From Macrotrachela quadricornifera (Eukaryota; Rotifera; Eurotatoria; Philodinida; Philodinidae): 64,000 nt of DNA. Positions 44,886-57,619 of the stretch are shown piece by piece. The notes under the pieces were generated by a model, which was not told the origin of the DNA, ran no database searches, and worked only from the letters and a program-made list of their open reading frames with translations. The translations under genes were made by a program, and so were the position numbers. Numbering within the stretch: position 1 is the stretch's first letter; each line of letters starts with the position of its first letter. The stretch covers positions 310,571 through 374,570 of the forward strand of contig JAJEKB010019994.1 in NCBI GenBank assembly GCA_022393335.1, in the 5' to 3' direction.

Positions 44886-45507
44886 ACGAGGAATGATCCT
44901 CAACTGGCAAATCGTTTTGGGGTTCGAACCCTATGCATAAGGTAGATCCCAGTGTGGTATGAAAAACCCTAAAAGGATAAGTGCTGTTAGGCCTTCTGTC
45001 CAGAATTATGGGCAATTTACTGAAATTTTAGCCTCTGCCATGATATATACCAACAACTCGAATGACGGTACTTTGACCTGAAACTTTACCTACAGATAGG
45101 TCTATTTGTGAATAGGATGTCTTGAAAATTTCAGCTCAAAAGAATGTTTTCTTCCTGAAATATTAAAGTGTCAAAAAACACTTGCATTCCACGAAAGATG
45201 CCAGGAGTTTCTGTTTTTTGGAACTTTAATATCTCGGAAAGAAAACATTCTTTTGAGCTGAAATTTTCAAGACATCCTACTCACAAATAGACCTATCTGT
45301 GGGTAAAATTTCAGGTCAAAATACCGTCATTCGAGTTGTTGGTATATATCATGGCAGAGGCTAAAATTTCAGTAAATTGCCTATAATTCTGGACAGAAGG
45401 CCTAACAGCACTTATCCTTTTGGGGTTTTTCATATCTCACTGGGATCTTACTTATGCATAGAGTTCGAACCCCAAAACGATTTGCTAGTTGGCGATCATT
45501 TCTCGTA
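44886..45507. mobile_element. Long foldback MITE, ~620 bp
   Basis: Two arms of about 295 bp (44886-45182 and 45209-45507) are reverse complements at high identity. Outer words are ACGAGGAATGATC...CAACTGGCAAATCGTTTTGGGGTTCGAACC; the inner word is TCAGCTCAAAAGAATGTTTTCTT. The loop is about 25 bp. There is no coding capacity. GGGGTTCGAACC in each arm resembles a tRNA T-arm/B-box. Confidence 0.85.
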
Positions 45508-45700
45508 AGGATAGATTATCCTACGATTACTAGAAAAAGGCTTAGTATTCTACCTGTAACAATGGAGGTATGTGGACTGTGACTTATGGGCATTGAATCT
45601 ATTGGGATCAAATGAAAACTCTTATCACCAAACTAACAAATATAAAATATTACGTGGCCACTACGTACCTGAAGCAAATAACTTTAGTTTCAAGATATGT

Positions 45701-45806
45701 GAAAGGATGAGGGATCGTTTGTCCACGAAACGGCCCTAAATGATTATCCTCACATGAGGATAATCATTTAGGGCCGTTTCGTGGACAAACGATTCCCCGT
45801 CCTTTC
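45701..45806. repeat. Near-perfect 106-bp palindrome
   Basis: Arms of about 52 nt surround a 2-bp centre. The inner 40 nt of each arm (CGTTTGTCCACGAAACGGCC then CTAAATGATTATCCTCA) are perfect complements. One arm end also appears at positions 8-34 of the window (TAATCATTTAGGGCCGTTTC). Confidence 0.9.
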
Positions 45807-47867
45807 CAAGTAAAATTAATGCAATATACAACTTGATTAGCAATTTTTAATATTTTATAGATTACCCTATCAACTGATATATTCCTTACAAGTCATCCGA
45901 ATGAGGTTATATCGAACGACTTTGGCTGTCAAAAAACCATAGAAATAAAAATTATTTATTAAACAATATTCTTTCATTTTTATTTGATAAATTTTACGAT
46001 CATTTTTAAATACTATTATTAAGGTAGAATAATTTTATTTGTTTGTTCATAAAACCGTTTACAGATAATATGAAAACCAAAGCAATTTTAATAAAATAGC
46101 GGCTAGTCGCTCGTCAGCGCCCCTACGGGACGCCATTCACAGCTAGTCGCTCCCATGCTAAAGTCTGTTTTCACATAAGTTCGCTGTCTTACGTTCAAAA
46201 TCACATTCATTAACGTTTCACTAACTCAAAAGAATTACACGATCTGCTAGGGAAGAGCTCTCTGCAGGAAACTCAAAGAAAAATAAGCAAAGGCACATAG
46301 ATCTATAAATAAGTGGACAATAATGAAGTTTATGAAACATCATTGCAAGATCTTAATTATCTTTTTGCAAATAACAAATATTGAGATGCATGAGTTCCTA
46401 AAAATCTGATTGGATGAAAGCTAGAGTTTGGAAACCATTTCATTGACTGAAATTTCGAACAGATAGAGTCTAACTGATCAAAAGTTTTATATGAAAAGTT
46501 TGCTGCTGGCTAAGTTCCTAGAGTCAATATTTAATTGAACGAAAGTCGTATACTGAAAATAACTGAGCAGTGATCTTTAAACCGATGTTCCTTTGGCCCG
46601 GTGACAAGCAAGCTTACTTTATCTTGTTCGATCTTTCCTTTCTCGACGATATATACCAGTCTTCGTTTCTACACTTCTGTTACTACTTACCTAAAAAGAC
46701 ATTAGATTTTAACAGTGGAAGACAAAACAAAATCTCTTCATAATTATAACAATAGAGATCAGATCCTATGTTTAAAGATTATTATTTTGTAATCATTATG
46801 TAAGGCAAGATTTGAAAATACTCACACACATAACATAATTCATAAATTCCAAGAAAGTCATTTTTTCCTACAAGCAGCATTTGAACACACTACATAGGTG
46901 AAGTGATATTTTCTTCTGTATTTATTTTCTTGTCAAACAAACTCATACTACTCATGATTCTCTTTATTAGTGAATCACACAAAATTGCATGTTGCCTGAG
47001 GGTGGCTTTGCAAAGCTGAACTTCGGCTACGATGATTCACTTTTTGTTTCCTATTCTTTGCTCATATCTATCAATTCCTTGACCTCAAAAACCTTCGATT
47101 AAACATCAAGCGGCGAGTTGCCTTCAAGTTGTGAGTCTTCGATTAGTTTTCCTAAGAACATGTTTTTTTGACCTTTGATCCTGACACAAACACACACACA
47201 AACTATTTTTTTGTATGACTCACGAACAGAAAATTGTCTATTATAATCCTTCAGTATGTAGTCAAGCTAACTATAATACATTTCCCCATCCCTACATGTA
47301 ATACCTAGTCAACAGTCAAATAGTAAATCACTTTCCAATTCAAAGTGTAGTAAGTCATCAGTATCAGCAACAAGAGAAACAATCGTTTATAAACACGCAT
47401 AACACAATGATATAACAGGCATTGATACATTTCAACACGACTCAACATCAAAGACCATTATCGTTTTATCAACCACATGTTAATTCAATAGCTACATGTG
47501 CTTCATCGATGAGTAATCCAACAGGATCATCAACTCTAGTGTCAACCTCGACAAAGAGAGGTTGTAACAATACAAGTAGTCTATCTGAAGCAAATGTGCA
47601 ACTGTGTCTGTAGTTTTCGCAAGCCACGCGTATATTTAACTCCAATAACACACCAAATAAATGCCTTAGAGGAATGGCTCAGCAACAAACGGTAAATGAT
47701 AAATTGTTTCAGGGGAACAGAACTAACCTGGAACTGGTAATCAAAAGCACACAGGAGTAGGAACTCCTAGAGTGCCAATAGATATTAAACAACAGCCATC
47801 TGTAGTTGCCCGTTGTTATGCAATAACTCAATTTCCTTTTTCTCTATTGTTCATGATACTTTTGCAA
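45807..47867. other. Intergenic, no gene recognised
   Basis: A small hairpin lies at about 46971-47042 (TAGTGAATCA ... TGATTCACTT). The Ser/Thr-rich frame 47422-47613 has no motif and could be a decayed exon. Nothing else is supported. Confidence 0.3.
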
Positions 47868-49097
47868 TAGTGGCGTAACCACCAGGAGGCACGAGGGTGC
47901 AATGTCTCCCCTGTAAAATTTTTGATTCGAAATGAGCGGACGCTTCTACGTTTACATCATAAGATGTTATAGTGGTGGCCTTGAAGAAAATGTGTCTTTA
48001 TACATCGGAGAATTTAGAAACTTCAGTTTTCTACAACCATCACGAGCGTGGCCGCCTTCGGCGGCAAAAATGCTGAGACTAGTGATTCATAGGATCAGTT
48101 TTTGAGAGTTTTATAGGACTGTGGCAAGCTCAAAACCTTCCGTGCAGCAAAAATGGTTATTTTTCAAAGAAAACTGTCGTATTGGCTGAAGAAAATTTGC
48201 ATTTTATTATGAGTAGTCGATAAACAACTTGGTCATCTTTGTAAAATAAATATCTTTGATATTTCTGAGTTTCTCAAAGTTTTTGGCATTTTTTCAAAGC
48301 ACAACTTTTTTTTAGAAAAGTGATGTTGAGAGATATCAATGATGGTTATTTCTAACTGAAAAATTTGTCTGAACTGGTTGCCAGAGTCTTTTTCCCTGCT
48401 GAAAAGCGCTATTTCTAAAAAATCATTCTCAGCTTGACCTCCTTCGGCAGCATAAATATTGAGGAATTTTCTAAGCTTTCTATGACGATTTTTCTTTCTG
48501 AAAATCAGACACGCAGAAATTTCGAAAAAGCACGAGTTTTATGAATAAATAAAACAAACTGCTGATCTTTCTTTGTCGGAGTCGGTTTTGACGAAATTTT
48601 CAAGCAAAAGAGCAGTTTTCATTAATATTTTCACATATTCTTCACAGATATCTCTTCTAAACACCAGAATTAGTGAGGAAATGCCAAACAAAACTGCTAT
48701 TTTGGTCAAAAATCTCGACAAAGCCGATAGTAACGAAAGTATTGAGTACTATGTTTGTTTTATTCAAAAAATTGATGCTTTTAGAAGATCTTTGTATATT
48801 TGCGAATCCTTACAAAAAAAGTAGAATTTTTTTCTAAATCCTACAAAAGCTTTCGCTTCGCGAAAAATCTATGCAATTCTCTGGTAATTTATAGAGTTCT
48901 CGAACGCCAAAATCTTTGCATGAAATTCAATTAGAAACAGCAAAATTTTTTGGCTTTTCGATATTGGAAAAATTAGCTTGTGTTCTGATGCGAAAAACGT
49001 TTGGACATCTCTGGGCACAAAAAAACTTTTTCATCCGTCGCAAAAACTTTGAGAGGGGCAATGCCCCCCCTGTAACTTTTTTCTGGTTACGCCACTA
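47868..49097. mobile_element. hAT-like non-autonomous element, 1230 bp
   Basis: The ends TAGTGGCGTAACCA and TGGTTACGCCACTA (with one C/A-level drift inside) are flanked by exact 8-bp target duplications, TTTTGCAA at 47860-47867 and 49098-49105. The subterminal GCAATGTCTCCCCTGTAA is mirrored by GGGGCAATGCCCCCCCTGTAA. The interior is AT-rich with two related blocks (GGCCGCCTTCGGCGGCAAAAATGCTGAG and GACCTCCTTCGGCAGCATAAATATTGAG). No transposase is visible. Confidence 0.8.
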
Positions 49098-49603
49098 TTT
49101 TGCAAGATGTTCAGGAAAAAATAGTTGTAGATGATTTAATTAATTTCACCCATAAAAAGTTCAGTTTTGAATTAAAAATCTTAGAATACAGACGTGCTTG
49201 AACAGAAAATAATGAGCATCGTATTCTTATATTCGTGAAGAACTGTAAATCGTTTTCATGCTTGTATGGTCGTATCAACTGGCTCTCAGTGCTTTTTGGT
49301 GTTCAGTTTTCTATGAAACGTCCGTCAATGTCACCGCAACTCGCACTCGTTCTTCCATCGAGCTCTCTACAGATTGAGTAGGATGATTTTATGGATGAGG
49401 TTAACACATTCATGGAGATGGGATCCACATATTTTAACAACAAACTTAATAAAAAGAACACTTTTTCCTTTTTTTTCTTTGGCAGAAAGTTATACGTAAT
49501 GTGTGATTTACTCTGTATCACTATTTTTTTTGAATTCTTCATTGCATAGAATAATGTTTCTTGTTAAAATTGTTACAATCAGAACAGAAAGTTTTTTATA
49601 ACG

Positions 49604-49915
49604 TTATTGTTGCTCCCTGTTTTTCTCATAATAGCGAACACAACGTTTTCGGACATTGAATGCAGTTTCTTCAAGCTTGTGATCAGCTAGTTTGCGTTTC
49701 AGATGACTTCTTGATTGTTGTCTAGGAATATATTTCAGCTCATCGAATGGCATACCAAGGAATAAAGATCGCACAAGACTTCCATGAAACTGCAGAATAG
49801 TCATGCCATTTGCGGCATCATTTTCCGTATATTTCAAGTAACTATTAACTACTGCAATTATAAATATAAAAAGAGAGAATGGAAAGCGATAGTATGCGCA
49901 TATTGTACTCGGCAT
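49604..49915 (-). pseudogene. piggyBac-like transposase C-terminal fragment
   Basis: On the minus strand the frame contains FIIAVVNSYLKYTEND, FHGSLVRSLFLG, then HLKRKLADHKLEE and RKRCVRYYEKNREQQ. This order (VVNSY helix after the third catalytic Asp, the L.H.L linker, then the start of a Cys domain) is that of piggyBac/DDE_Tnp_1_7 proteins. The final Cys-rich finger is lost after a stop. The Asp triad and N-terminus are missing. A related copy lies at 57820-58030. No matching TIR was found nearby. Confidence 0.65.
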
Positions 49916-49919
49916 TTAT

Positions 49920-50950
49920 ACGATCACACAAAAGAAAGAAAGAAAAGATATAAGTGATTCACACATTGTGACATTATTCATCATAGAATTTTATTTGTGT
50001 ATAGAAACTCGAGAGAAAATGTGTTAAAGATAACGCTGTAAAAAGAATCCCAAATAAAAACAATTGAAACTGCATCTCACTTATCTCGTTCCTACTATAC
50101 CGTACATAAGAGAGAAAAATAAATTGAATAATCATTCTGTTTGGTGTAAAAAAGGAGCATCAATGCAATAATGTAAACAATGGCAAAGTAAAAGAACTGG
50201 TGGTGTATACTAAAGAGATCAATAAGTGTATTTATCAGAAAGAGAATGTGCACAAAAACGAATCGCCGTGAATGTGTTAATGTAAAGATCCTGCAAGAAT
50301 CATCAAACATTTGTACAAATGAACAGAGTTAATTAGAAAAATGTCTTCGAAATCACTTACACTCTGAAGAAATAATTATTTCACAGAAAATTTCCAAAAA
50401 AGGCTCCTAGTCTTATATGATGCAATAAAGATTTTTGAGATGGCTTTCACAAACGTATAAATAATTTCTAATGAATTTGAAACAGTAACATTTTCCACAA
50501 ACCACAAGAATTTTTCAATATTCAAAAATCGTTTAATTTTGAAAATGCGACTTTTTCAAATGCTTCTGACATGAAGAAAAAGTCTGAAAACTCTTTTTCA
50601 GGTTTACTAGAAAATGTTCATTTTGAAGAGCATACGATATTATAAACGTCAATCCTCCCATGTCATTAAACTTTAGAAAAACAAGTTTCACACTTTCATC
50701 TCTCTCTCTCTCCTATGTTTACTTTTTAAAATCTGGTGAGATATTTCGTCTTTGGACTTTTTTGTTATCTTGCGAGCAGTGAGATTGTAAGATAGTTACG
50801 TATTTATCTAATGTTCGACGTAGATCTCTATTTTCAAGAAGAATTTTTCTTTTCTTTTCTCTTTTTTATGATTCTAATTTCAAAGTATATATACGACAAA
50901 CGATAATAACGCATTTGCTTTTCATATCATATATTACGAAGAAAAAAAAA
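49920..50950. other. Intergenic upstream of the MAM gene
   Basis: No gene is recognised. A TATA-like GTATATATAC lies at about 50886, roughly 150 bp before the chosen MAM start codon, and is a possible promoter element. Confidence 0.35.
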
Positions 50951-51038
50951 TACACCAGTGATATTCAGCTCTTTGCTGAAAATTTCAAGGTATCTTATTT
51001 ATACATATGATTATAGTTTTATTAATATAGTGTTAACA

Positions 51039-53048
51039 ATGAAATTGTTGTTAATTATTTTATTTTTATTCGAATGGTTTGTTCGAAATCAATCATTAAA
51101 ATGTGATTTCGAAACATCTTGTTATGACTTTGTGATTGATGATCAGTGGGGAAAAACAGATGGATATCATCCTGAACCACTTGATTATGATCATACATAT
51201 GGAAATAAAAGTGGTCATTATATATTCATAACTGATATTGGATATTATAGTGAAGTTACATCGAAGATAGATATATCATTGAATGAATCACGATGTCTTG
51301 AATTTGCATACTATAGTGAAAATGTTCCAATTTATATAATGATTGATGATCGAACAACAATTGCTACAGTTCCATATCCAGTTACAAATTGGACAACATT
51401 TTCAATTGTTCTACCAAATTTACGTTATGATTTAATGATACGAGTTAATCAAACTCATAATCCAGTTTTCTTACTTGACGATTTATATGTTGGTCCATGT
51501 TCAAAACCTCAACCAACACCTCCAGTTGAAACAATATATTTTTGTGATTTTGAAAATGCTAATTTATGTCAATTAGAATCTCTATTATATTATTCATATT
51601 ATTGGTATTTAACAAATGCTAGTGATGCCAATAAATCATACAGAAAAGCTCCATCAACAGATTATACAACTGGAACTAGTTCTGGTCATTATTTTCTATC
51701 TCATATAAACTATGAACCTGGTGGTGTAGGTTATTTTTCAACAAAAACTTTTACATTTTCAACTAATCAGACATATTGTTTACACTTTGAATTTTATCGC
51801 TTTTCTCAAACTCTACCAGATTTTGGTGAGAGCACTACATTGCAAGTATTTGCATTGACAAAATCTAATGGAAGTCAAATACATATTTTATTCGAAACTA
51901 CTCAAGATTCGGCTAATTATGATTGGTAAGGGAATGCAAGTATAACATGTTTTTAGTTCTTAATCAATCAACGATCGAAAGATAGTTTCATTGTTAGATC
52001 GATAGAAATTATATAGATCCGAACACTTATGAATCTTTTGAGAGTATATGAGGAATTTCTTCAATATCAAGTATTAGCGGTAGTACTCGGTGTTGCTCGA
52101 GATATCAATATACTGAAAATTAAATATATCAGAAAACGATAGATAATGTTTATTTAAAAATATTTTAGGAAATTTCGACTTATTCCCGTTCCAGTAGGTG
52201 AATATTCAATATTATTTGGTATAACACATGATCGACCACCACTAGATGGAATTGCTATTGATAATATTGGATTAACAACATGTCCATATATCCCACCTGC
52301 ACTTAATTATACAATAGCACCATTAATTAAATATAATTGTGATTTTGAACATGATCAATGTCAAATGTTTATTCCAATAGATGAAAATCTTTCATTTTAT
52401 AATTTTACACGTATTAATGCAAATATGTTAGATGATAAAAGCTTAGGTCCATTGGTAGATCATACAACAAATACAGCAAATGGATATTTCTTATATTGGA
52501 ATTATACATTACCAATGAGACCAAATGCATTTGGAAAAATAACTACACCTAAAATATTCACTGATGTACGAATGTGTTTACAATTTTCATATTATCTTAA
52601 ATCATCCGATAATACAACTAGTGTAGAATTATCTATAAATAATGTACGTAGTTCACGACCATTTTGGGATAAATATTTAAATGATACTAATGGATGGCAA
52701 ACAGTTACTATTAATCTTCCATCAGAAACAAATATAGATGCAATGACATTTAATATAGAACATGATAAATCTGTATCAATATCATTTGCTTTGGATGATA
52801 TTATATTTGATAGATGTTGGTCATTTGATCATTCAACTACAACAACAACAACAACAACAACTATTACATCAACAACAAGAATTAGTTCATATTCAACCAG
52901 TTCGGTAACAGAAACAAGTACAAATTCAATGACTACTAGTAAAGATATTCATACAACAACTTCTTATAATAATTATTCGATTAAAAACAAAATTAATCAT
53001 TATTTATTTTTCATTTGTCTTTCATTTATAATATTTTATTTACTATAA
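51039..53048 (+). CDS. Three-MAM-domain cell-surface protein
   Basis: Exon 1 is 51039-51925, the intron is 51926-52168 (GTAAGG...TATTTTAG), and exon 2 is 52169-53048; the product is 588 residues. I chose the ATG at 51039, not 50958, because it begins directly at a signal peptide (MKLLLIILFLFEWF). MAM domains start at CDFETSCYDF (about 22-154), CDFENANLCQL (about 169-334) and CDFEHDQCQMF (about 353-505). Each ends in the typical aliphatic-DD/DN-IxF/IGxTxC strand (LLDDLYVGPC, IAIDNIGLTTC, FALDDIIFDRC). The intron falls inside MAM2 after the conserved W. The C-terminus is a Thr/Ser-rich stalk followed by a hydrophobic tail (FFICLSFIIFYLL), suggesting a GPI anchor or membrane span. Family role: adhesion or recognition outside the cell. 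Confidence 0.88.
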
Positions 53049-54480
53049 AAACATTAAATCATAAAAGTTTGACAATTTATTATAAGAATTTTCCTTAATG
53101 AAAGTTATATGAGATAATGGTAAGGATGTATCGGATGGTCCACAATAAATGGGCACTTTCCTTTTTCATCTATTTTTCTGAGAACTTTTTTTTTTATTTT
53201 ATACCAAAAATAAATTAAATTTATCATTATTAAAAACAGTTTCTCACAAAATCAGCAACATCTACTAACTTTCGCAGACATTTAAATACTTTATATCGAG
53301 CATTCTTTTAAAGGTCAAACATACATTTGATTCTCCGATCTTTTTCACCGTATCAAAATCGTAGAATGCATCTCAAACCCAAGAGTCGTCATTGATGGTG
53401 GTCAGTGCTGGCGTGAATCGAATGTGTTCCGATTGTCGAATTCGATCGATTTTTTCTGGATTTCTACCGATGTAATTCAATCAGTTATCCTTTTTGCATA
53501 ATTAGATGAAACCCGACTCAATCTGGTGTACATGCTGGTAAGAGCTGATATTTTCCAGTATCCGATTATGAGACAATAAGGTACGATACGATTGGTAGAA
53601 TCGATCGAATCCGTGAGCATCTTATCCGGTGAAAACCAGATCCGTTCCGGTTAGCTTTTTATGGAAAATATCGATTTCTGGTAGTGATCCTCTGATTGGA
53701 TCGAATTAGTCAGATTTGTTCTTGTTTCATGGCAGTTTCGATGCACAAAATTTCTTTTTTCAAATCAAAGTCATTAGGATAAAATAGTTCTTTGAGAATG
53801 ATAGGCTATGCTAATGATGGTTTTATCGACAATAAATACTTGTATAATTTCAGAATGACTAATTCTTCTGTTAGATCTACCAGTATTTTAGAAAATAGGA
53901 CGATTAGAATTCTCGTAGTCTATCTATTCATTGGTGTTAGTCTTCCATCTTCTTCTGATTGCCTTTTATCGCCAATGTCATTATCTATTCATCTCATATG
54001 ATATTGAATTTCTATTGCTATTCTCGTTGGAATCGATTTAGTTAACAATCAATCTAGTAACCTTTCTTATCAAATAAGCGAAGAAAGTAGGGAAAAAATC
54101 ATTTAGAACAGCATCATATTTCTCTTTAATACCACTATAATCTTATCTAAATCAATGGAAGAAGCGAACAAATAAGTATAAATGATTAAGCACAATCAAT
54201 AGAGTTAGCCACAAAAGAGATGAGATCGATTTTATAGTACAACAAATGCTCGAACGAAACAGAATGGTATCGGAATGAAATGCCGACTGGTATGATACCT
54301 TTCTATAGTGCTGCCTATTGTATACTACACGATGATATTGTCTAACGGATTTTATAATTTCGAAAATAATTATATATACTCACAAATATCGATAGGTTCA
54401 CAGTACATTTCGAATAAGGAAACGAAGAAAAAGTAGACAGAGTCAGGAACGAGAGGAATGAAGAAGACGAATCGATCCTA
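53049..54480. other. Intergenic, no gene recognised
   Basis: The 69-codon frame at 53792 and the 62-codon frame at 54484 have no motif. Words such as GATCTGTTCCG, CGATCGA and ATTCCGAT recur at 53330-53760 without a regular period. Confidence 0.3.
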
Positions 54481-54690
54481 TCAATGACTACAATGAATAG
54501 TGAAAAATCCGAGGAACAAGTCTTGTCAATCGAGGTAGTTATTTATCCAGAAACAATATCAACGACAATAGATAATTATGAACAAACTGATGGAGCAATA
54601 AGATCAATTTCAATAGAAGGCGAAAGCTTAAATGAAAATTACTGTACAATCACTGATCACAGAAGTTTTTGATAATAATGATAAACAGAA

Positions 54691-55091
54691 ATGACTAAAA
54701 ATTCATTACACGAACTACGTACTTCAGCAAATAGTTTGCATGAGAATCTGGAGGATGCCTCTTCTAAATTTAAACAGTTCCGTTATCAATTGATTAAACA
54801 AATGATCTTTAGTGTATTGAAGATATCGACGCAGGAGTCTGAACTTCGCAGATTTCAATTTTCAATCGATAGTCTAATATCGGATTTCAGTAAGACTGAA
54901 CAACAGATCTTATTTGCGAAACGAATCGTACGTGAACGAAATGAAGCTGTACAGAGATGCTGAGCGACAAGTAGAGAACACTAGGAGACGTGTAGAAAGA
55001 GTGAGACTGTGTAAATCAAAATGTCGAAAGAAACGTTTCCTGCGTGGCTGGTGGTATCGAAAACTCGAAGAAAAACTCTCAAAATTGTTCT
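54691..55091 (+). pseudogene. Coiled-coil protein fragment with a frameshift
   Basis: The first frame (54691-54963) is strongly helical (SLHELRTSANSLHENLEDAS; ESELRRFQFSIDSLISDFSK). Near 54950 the helical pattern continues in the next frame (YRDAERQVENTRRRVERVRL), followed by a basic, Trp/Cys-containing tail (CKSKCRKKRFLRGWWYRK). The change of frame without splice signals suggests a small indel. It looks like the C-terminal end of a relative of the downstream protein, but this is inference. Confidence 0.4.
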
Positions 55092-55184
55092 ATTTATTTG
55101 AAAATTCTAATGAAAATTTTCGATTGATTATTTTTTTTTATATGATTCTTTTAATTTCAGACAAAAGATACAGTGACTTACAGT

Positions 55185-57424
55185 ATGAATAGAATAATTT
55201 TCTATTCTTTCGTTGGGATGGTTCTTCATTTTCAATTAATCATGATTGATTCGAAAACAGACAGTGAATCACAGCAAGTAACAACTACAGGTAACTCATC
55301 GAAATTATTCTCAGTTTACGGAAAACAGTTTTCTTTTTTGCAGCAATTGATACATCATTGAAGATTCCAACTATTGATACTTTGACCGATGATGCACAGG
55401 CTGTGGCCAGTTGGGAAAAGTGCATGATCGTTGCTCCTGTTAGTATTCAATTACTTGGTCAATTACTTCTTGTTTCAAGCAGCAAGGATGTGTCTTTTCG
55501 AGAATTTGCTAAAGATCAAAACTTTACCTATATCAAGCATCCAGACTCATTACGAGCTACACTCTTACAAATATCACAAGGTAAGTTATATTAAAAATCA
55601 TTTTGAACGTGTTACAGTTTGTCTACATGATGAATTGGATCTGATCGATTTCTTTTTATTACTATTGTAGAAGGATATCGCGCATTTCTGAGTGCTCATA
55701 CCAGCATGAACGCTATCCAGTTGAAAATGATTCAAATTCCTAAACATATAAAGATGGCATTGAAAATTCTTACTGGAAACTATCCATCTCGTGTCCTCAC
55801 TCGTTTACTTCCTCTGATATTAGGTAATATAAATACGACAAGCAATGAATGTGTCTCAAGGACGAAAGCTACAGAAAGTGAATTTATTCATGTCAGAGAT
55901 CTCATTGATGAAGTTATCTTAGCAACAACTTCAACACATTCGGCACACGGACAAAAAGTGGAAAAAAATCAAATCGAACTACAGGTGTTGCATTCTCAGC
56001 AAGAAAGTTTAACGAAAGAAGAGCAGTATCGTGTTCAACTTTATAGAGAAGCATATGAGGCTGCCACTCGAGCTGAAGTGATCTATTATAAAGCTTTAAA
56101 AGATATTCCAATCGGTTGGGAAGCATTTTTTCAAGATGTTGGTCGAGATTTGGTTAAATTTGGAAAAAATTTGGCCAAAATAGGTGCTAGTGTTTTCGTT
56201 GGTGATATCGGAAAAGAGATAATCGGTATGATTTTATCCGGACGAAGAAAAAGATCAATAATAGATACTAGCAATCAACACACTGTGTCCGTAGGATTCA
56301 GTCAGACAGTCGATTTGGCCAGATGATTTTCTGAATCGCTCTATATCTTAGAAGAATCGATTAAAAATAATGATGTCAAGAAAATCGATGGTTTTCGTAT
56401 TGTTTGTCGAGTTTCTCATGATATCCTTAGTGTTCTACCCAACAATACAGCCAAAGCGAATGTATCGCAGTTAATAGAACGTAGTGCACAAGTTAGAAGC
56501 AAAGCAGACATAAATGCAAAAAAGAAAGAACCAGATACTCAAACTCAGGAAGAAGTTTTAAACGAAATAAAAGATATTTTCAATAACCTAAAAGTATATT
56601 CAAGTGCTAGTCAGCTAATGGATTCAGAGACTTTTTCTAACAAACATACAACATTTCATTCGAATGGTACAACTGTGAACCATCATGATAATTCTCGAAA
56701 TGAAGTTTTGAAAGCTCATTTGGCTCAGAGACAATTAATTATCGCCAAAAAACGTCAAGATACATATGCCACAGAATTATCCAAATTACTCGAACAAGTT
56801 CGTGATACTAGTGCAAAGATCATTTCAATTGATTTAACAACTATTAATTATCAACAAATCATTAAAATGCTGGATGAAACTTTCAAACTTTTGGATGAAT
56901 TACGTCAACAATGGCATCATATTGTACTTTTCTTTCAAGAAATGTCAGAACGAGTAAAAAATATGGTAGGACATTCTTTACAAAGATTTCTTCAGACAAT
57001 TTCTGTCGCAAAAGATGAAAACATTAACATTCGTATGCAACTCATTCGCGAACTGAAAGGAGATACATACAGTATTCATAGTCAAGCATATACTCTCTAT
57101 GTTCTAGCACGTACATATTATGATGTATCAAAGAAATATTTAATGGGTCGAATATCGAGTCTTTCCAATATGCTTGTTTCTCGAAATGATACTCAGAGAA
57201 ATCAATTAATGCAAACTTTAAAGACTGAAGCTGAGCAAACTGTTGAAAATATTAAAAATTTAATTGTCGAACGCAAGACAACCTTTGATAATGAGTTAAA
57301 TACACGACATACAGAACTTACTCAACTGATCGAGCAACTTGGTGGAGTGAATAAAAAAGATGAACAGATTATTATCGAAGCTAATCAATTAATCGATGCT
57401 GATAAGACTTGGAGTGATGAATAA
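55185..57424 (+). CDS. Secreted helical protein, family unknown, with an in-frame stop
   Basis: Exons are 55185-55290, 55344-55580 and 55671-57424, joined by 53-nt and 90-nt GT-AG introns; an acceptor at 55160 implies an upstream, perhaps untranslated, exon. The N-terminus is a signal peptide (IIFYSFVGMVLHFQLIMI). The rest is mostly amphipathic helix, with ASWEKCMIVAPVSIQLLGQL near the start, AYEAATRAEVIYYKALKDIP and a Gly/Val-rich segment (LAKIGASVFVGDIGKEIIG) in the middle. A TGA at 56324-56326 interrupts the frame, and the same frame stays open to 57424. Either this is a nonsense mutation or a 51-nt intron (56301-56351) with a weak GTCAGA donor removes it. Long helices around a central hydrophobic segment recall helical membrane-active proteins, but I do not recognise a family. 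Confidence 0.55.
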
Positions 57425-57619
57425 TTCTCGAAACTCCATATTCATTCCCATTGACTACTAATAATTAATGATTTTTCACTTTATATTGTCCCTCATCTTT
57501 TCACACTTTGAATTTTTTTTCCTTCTTATTTGTTCTTAGAATACAGAGCATCGTTTATATTTGTTTACTACTCGTTACTTCATCACATTGTTCTTCTGAT
57601 GATGTGTCATTTTCCTTAG
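57425..57619. other. 3' flank of the helical protein gene
   Basis: AT-rich, with no feature beyond the TTAG (57616-57619) that borders the next element. Confidence 0.3.

Noticed and set aside
47422..47651. Overlapping frames on both strands, Ser/Thr-rich on plus
   Set aside because: No motif and stops nearby in all frames; at best a decayed exon, which cannot be shown from sequence alone.
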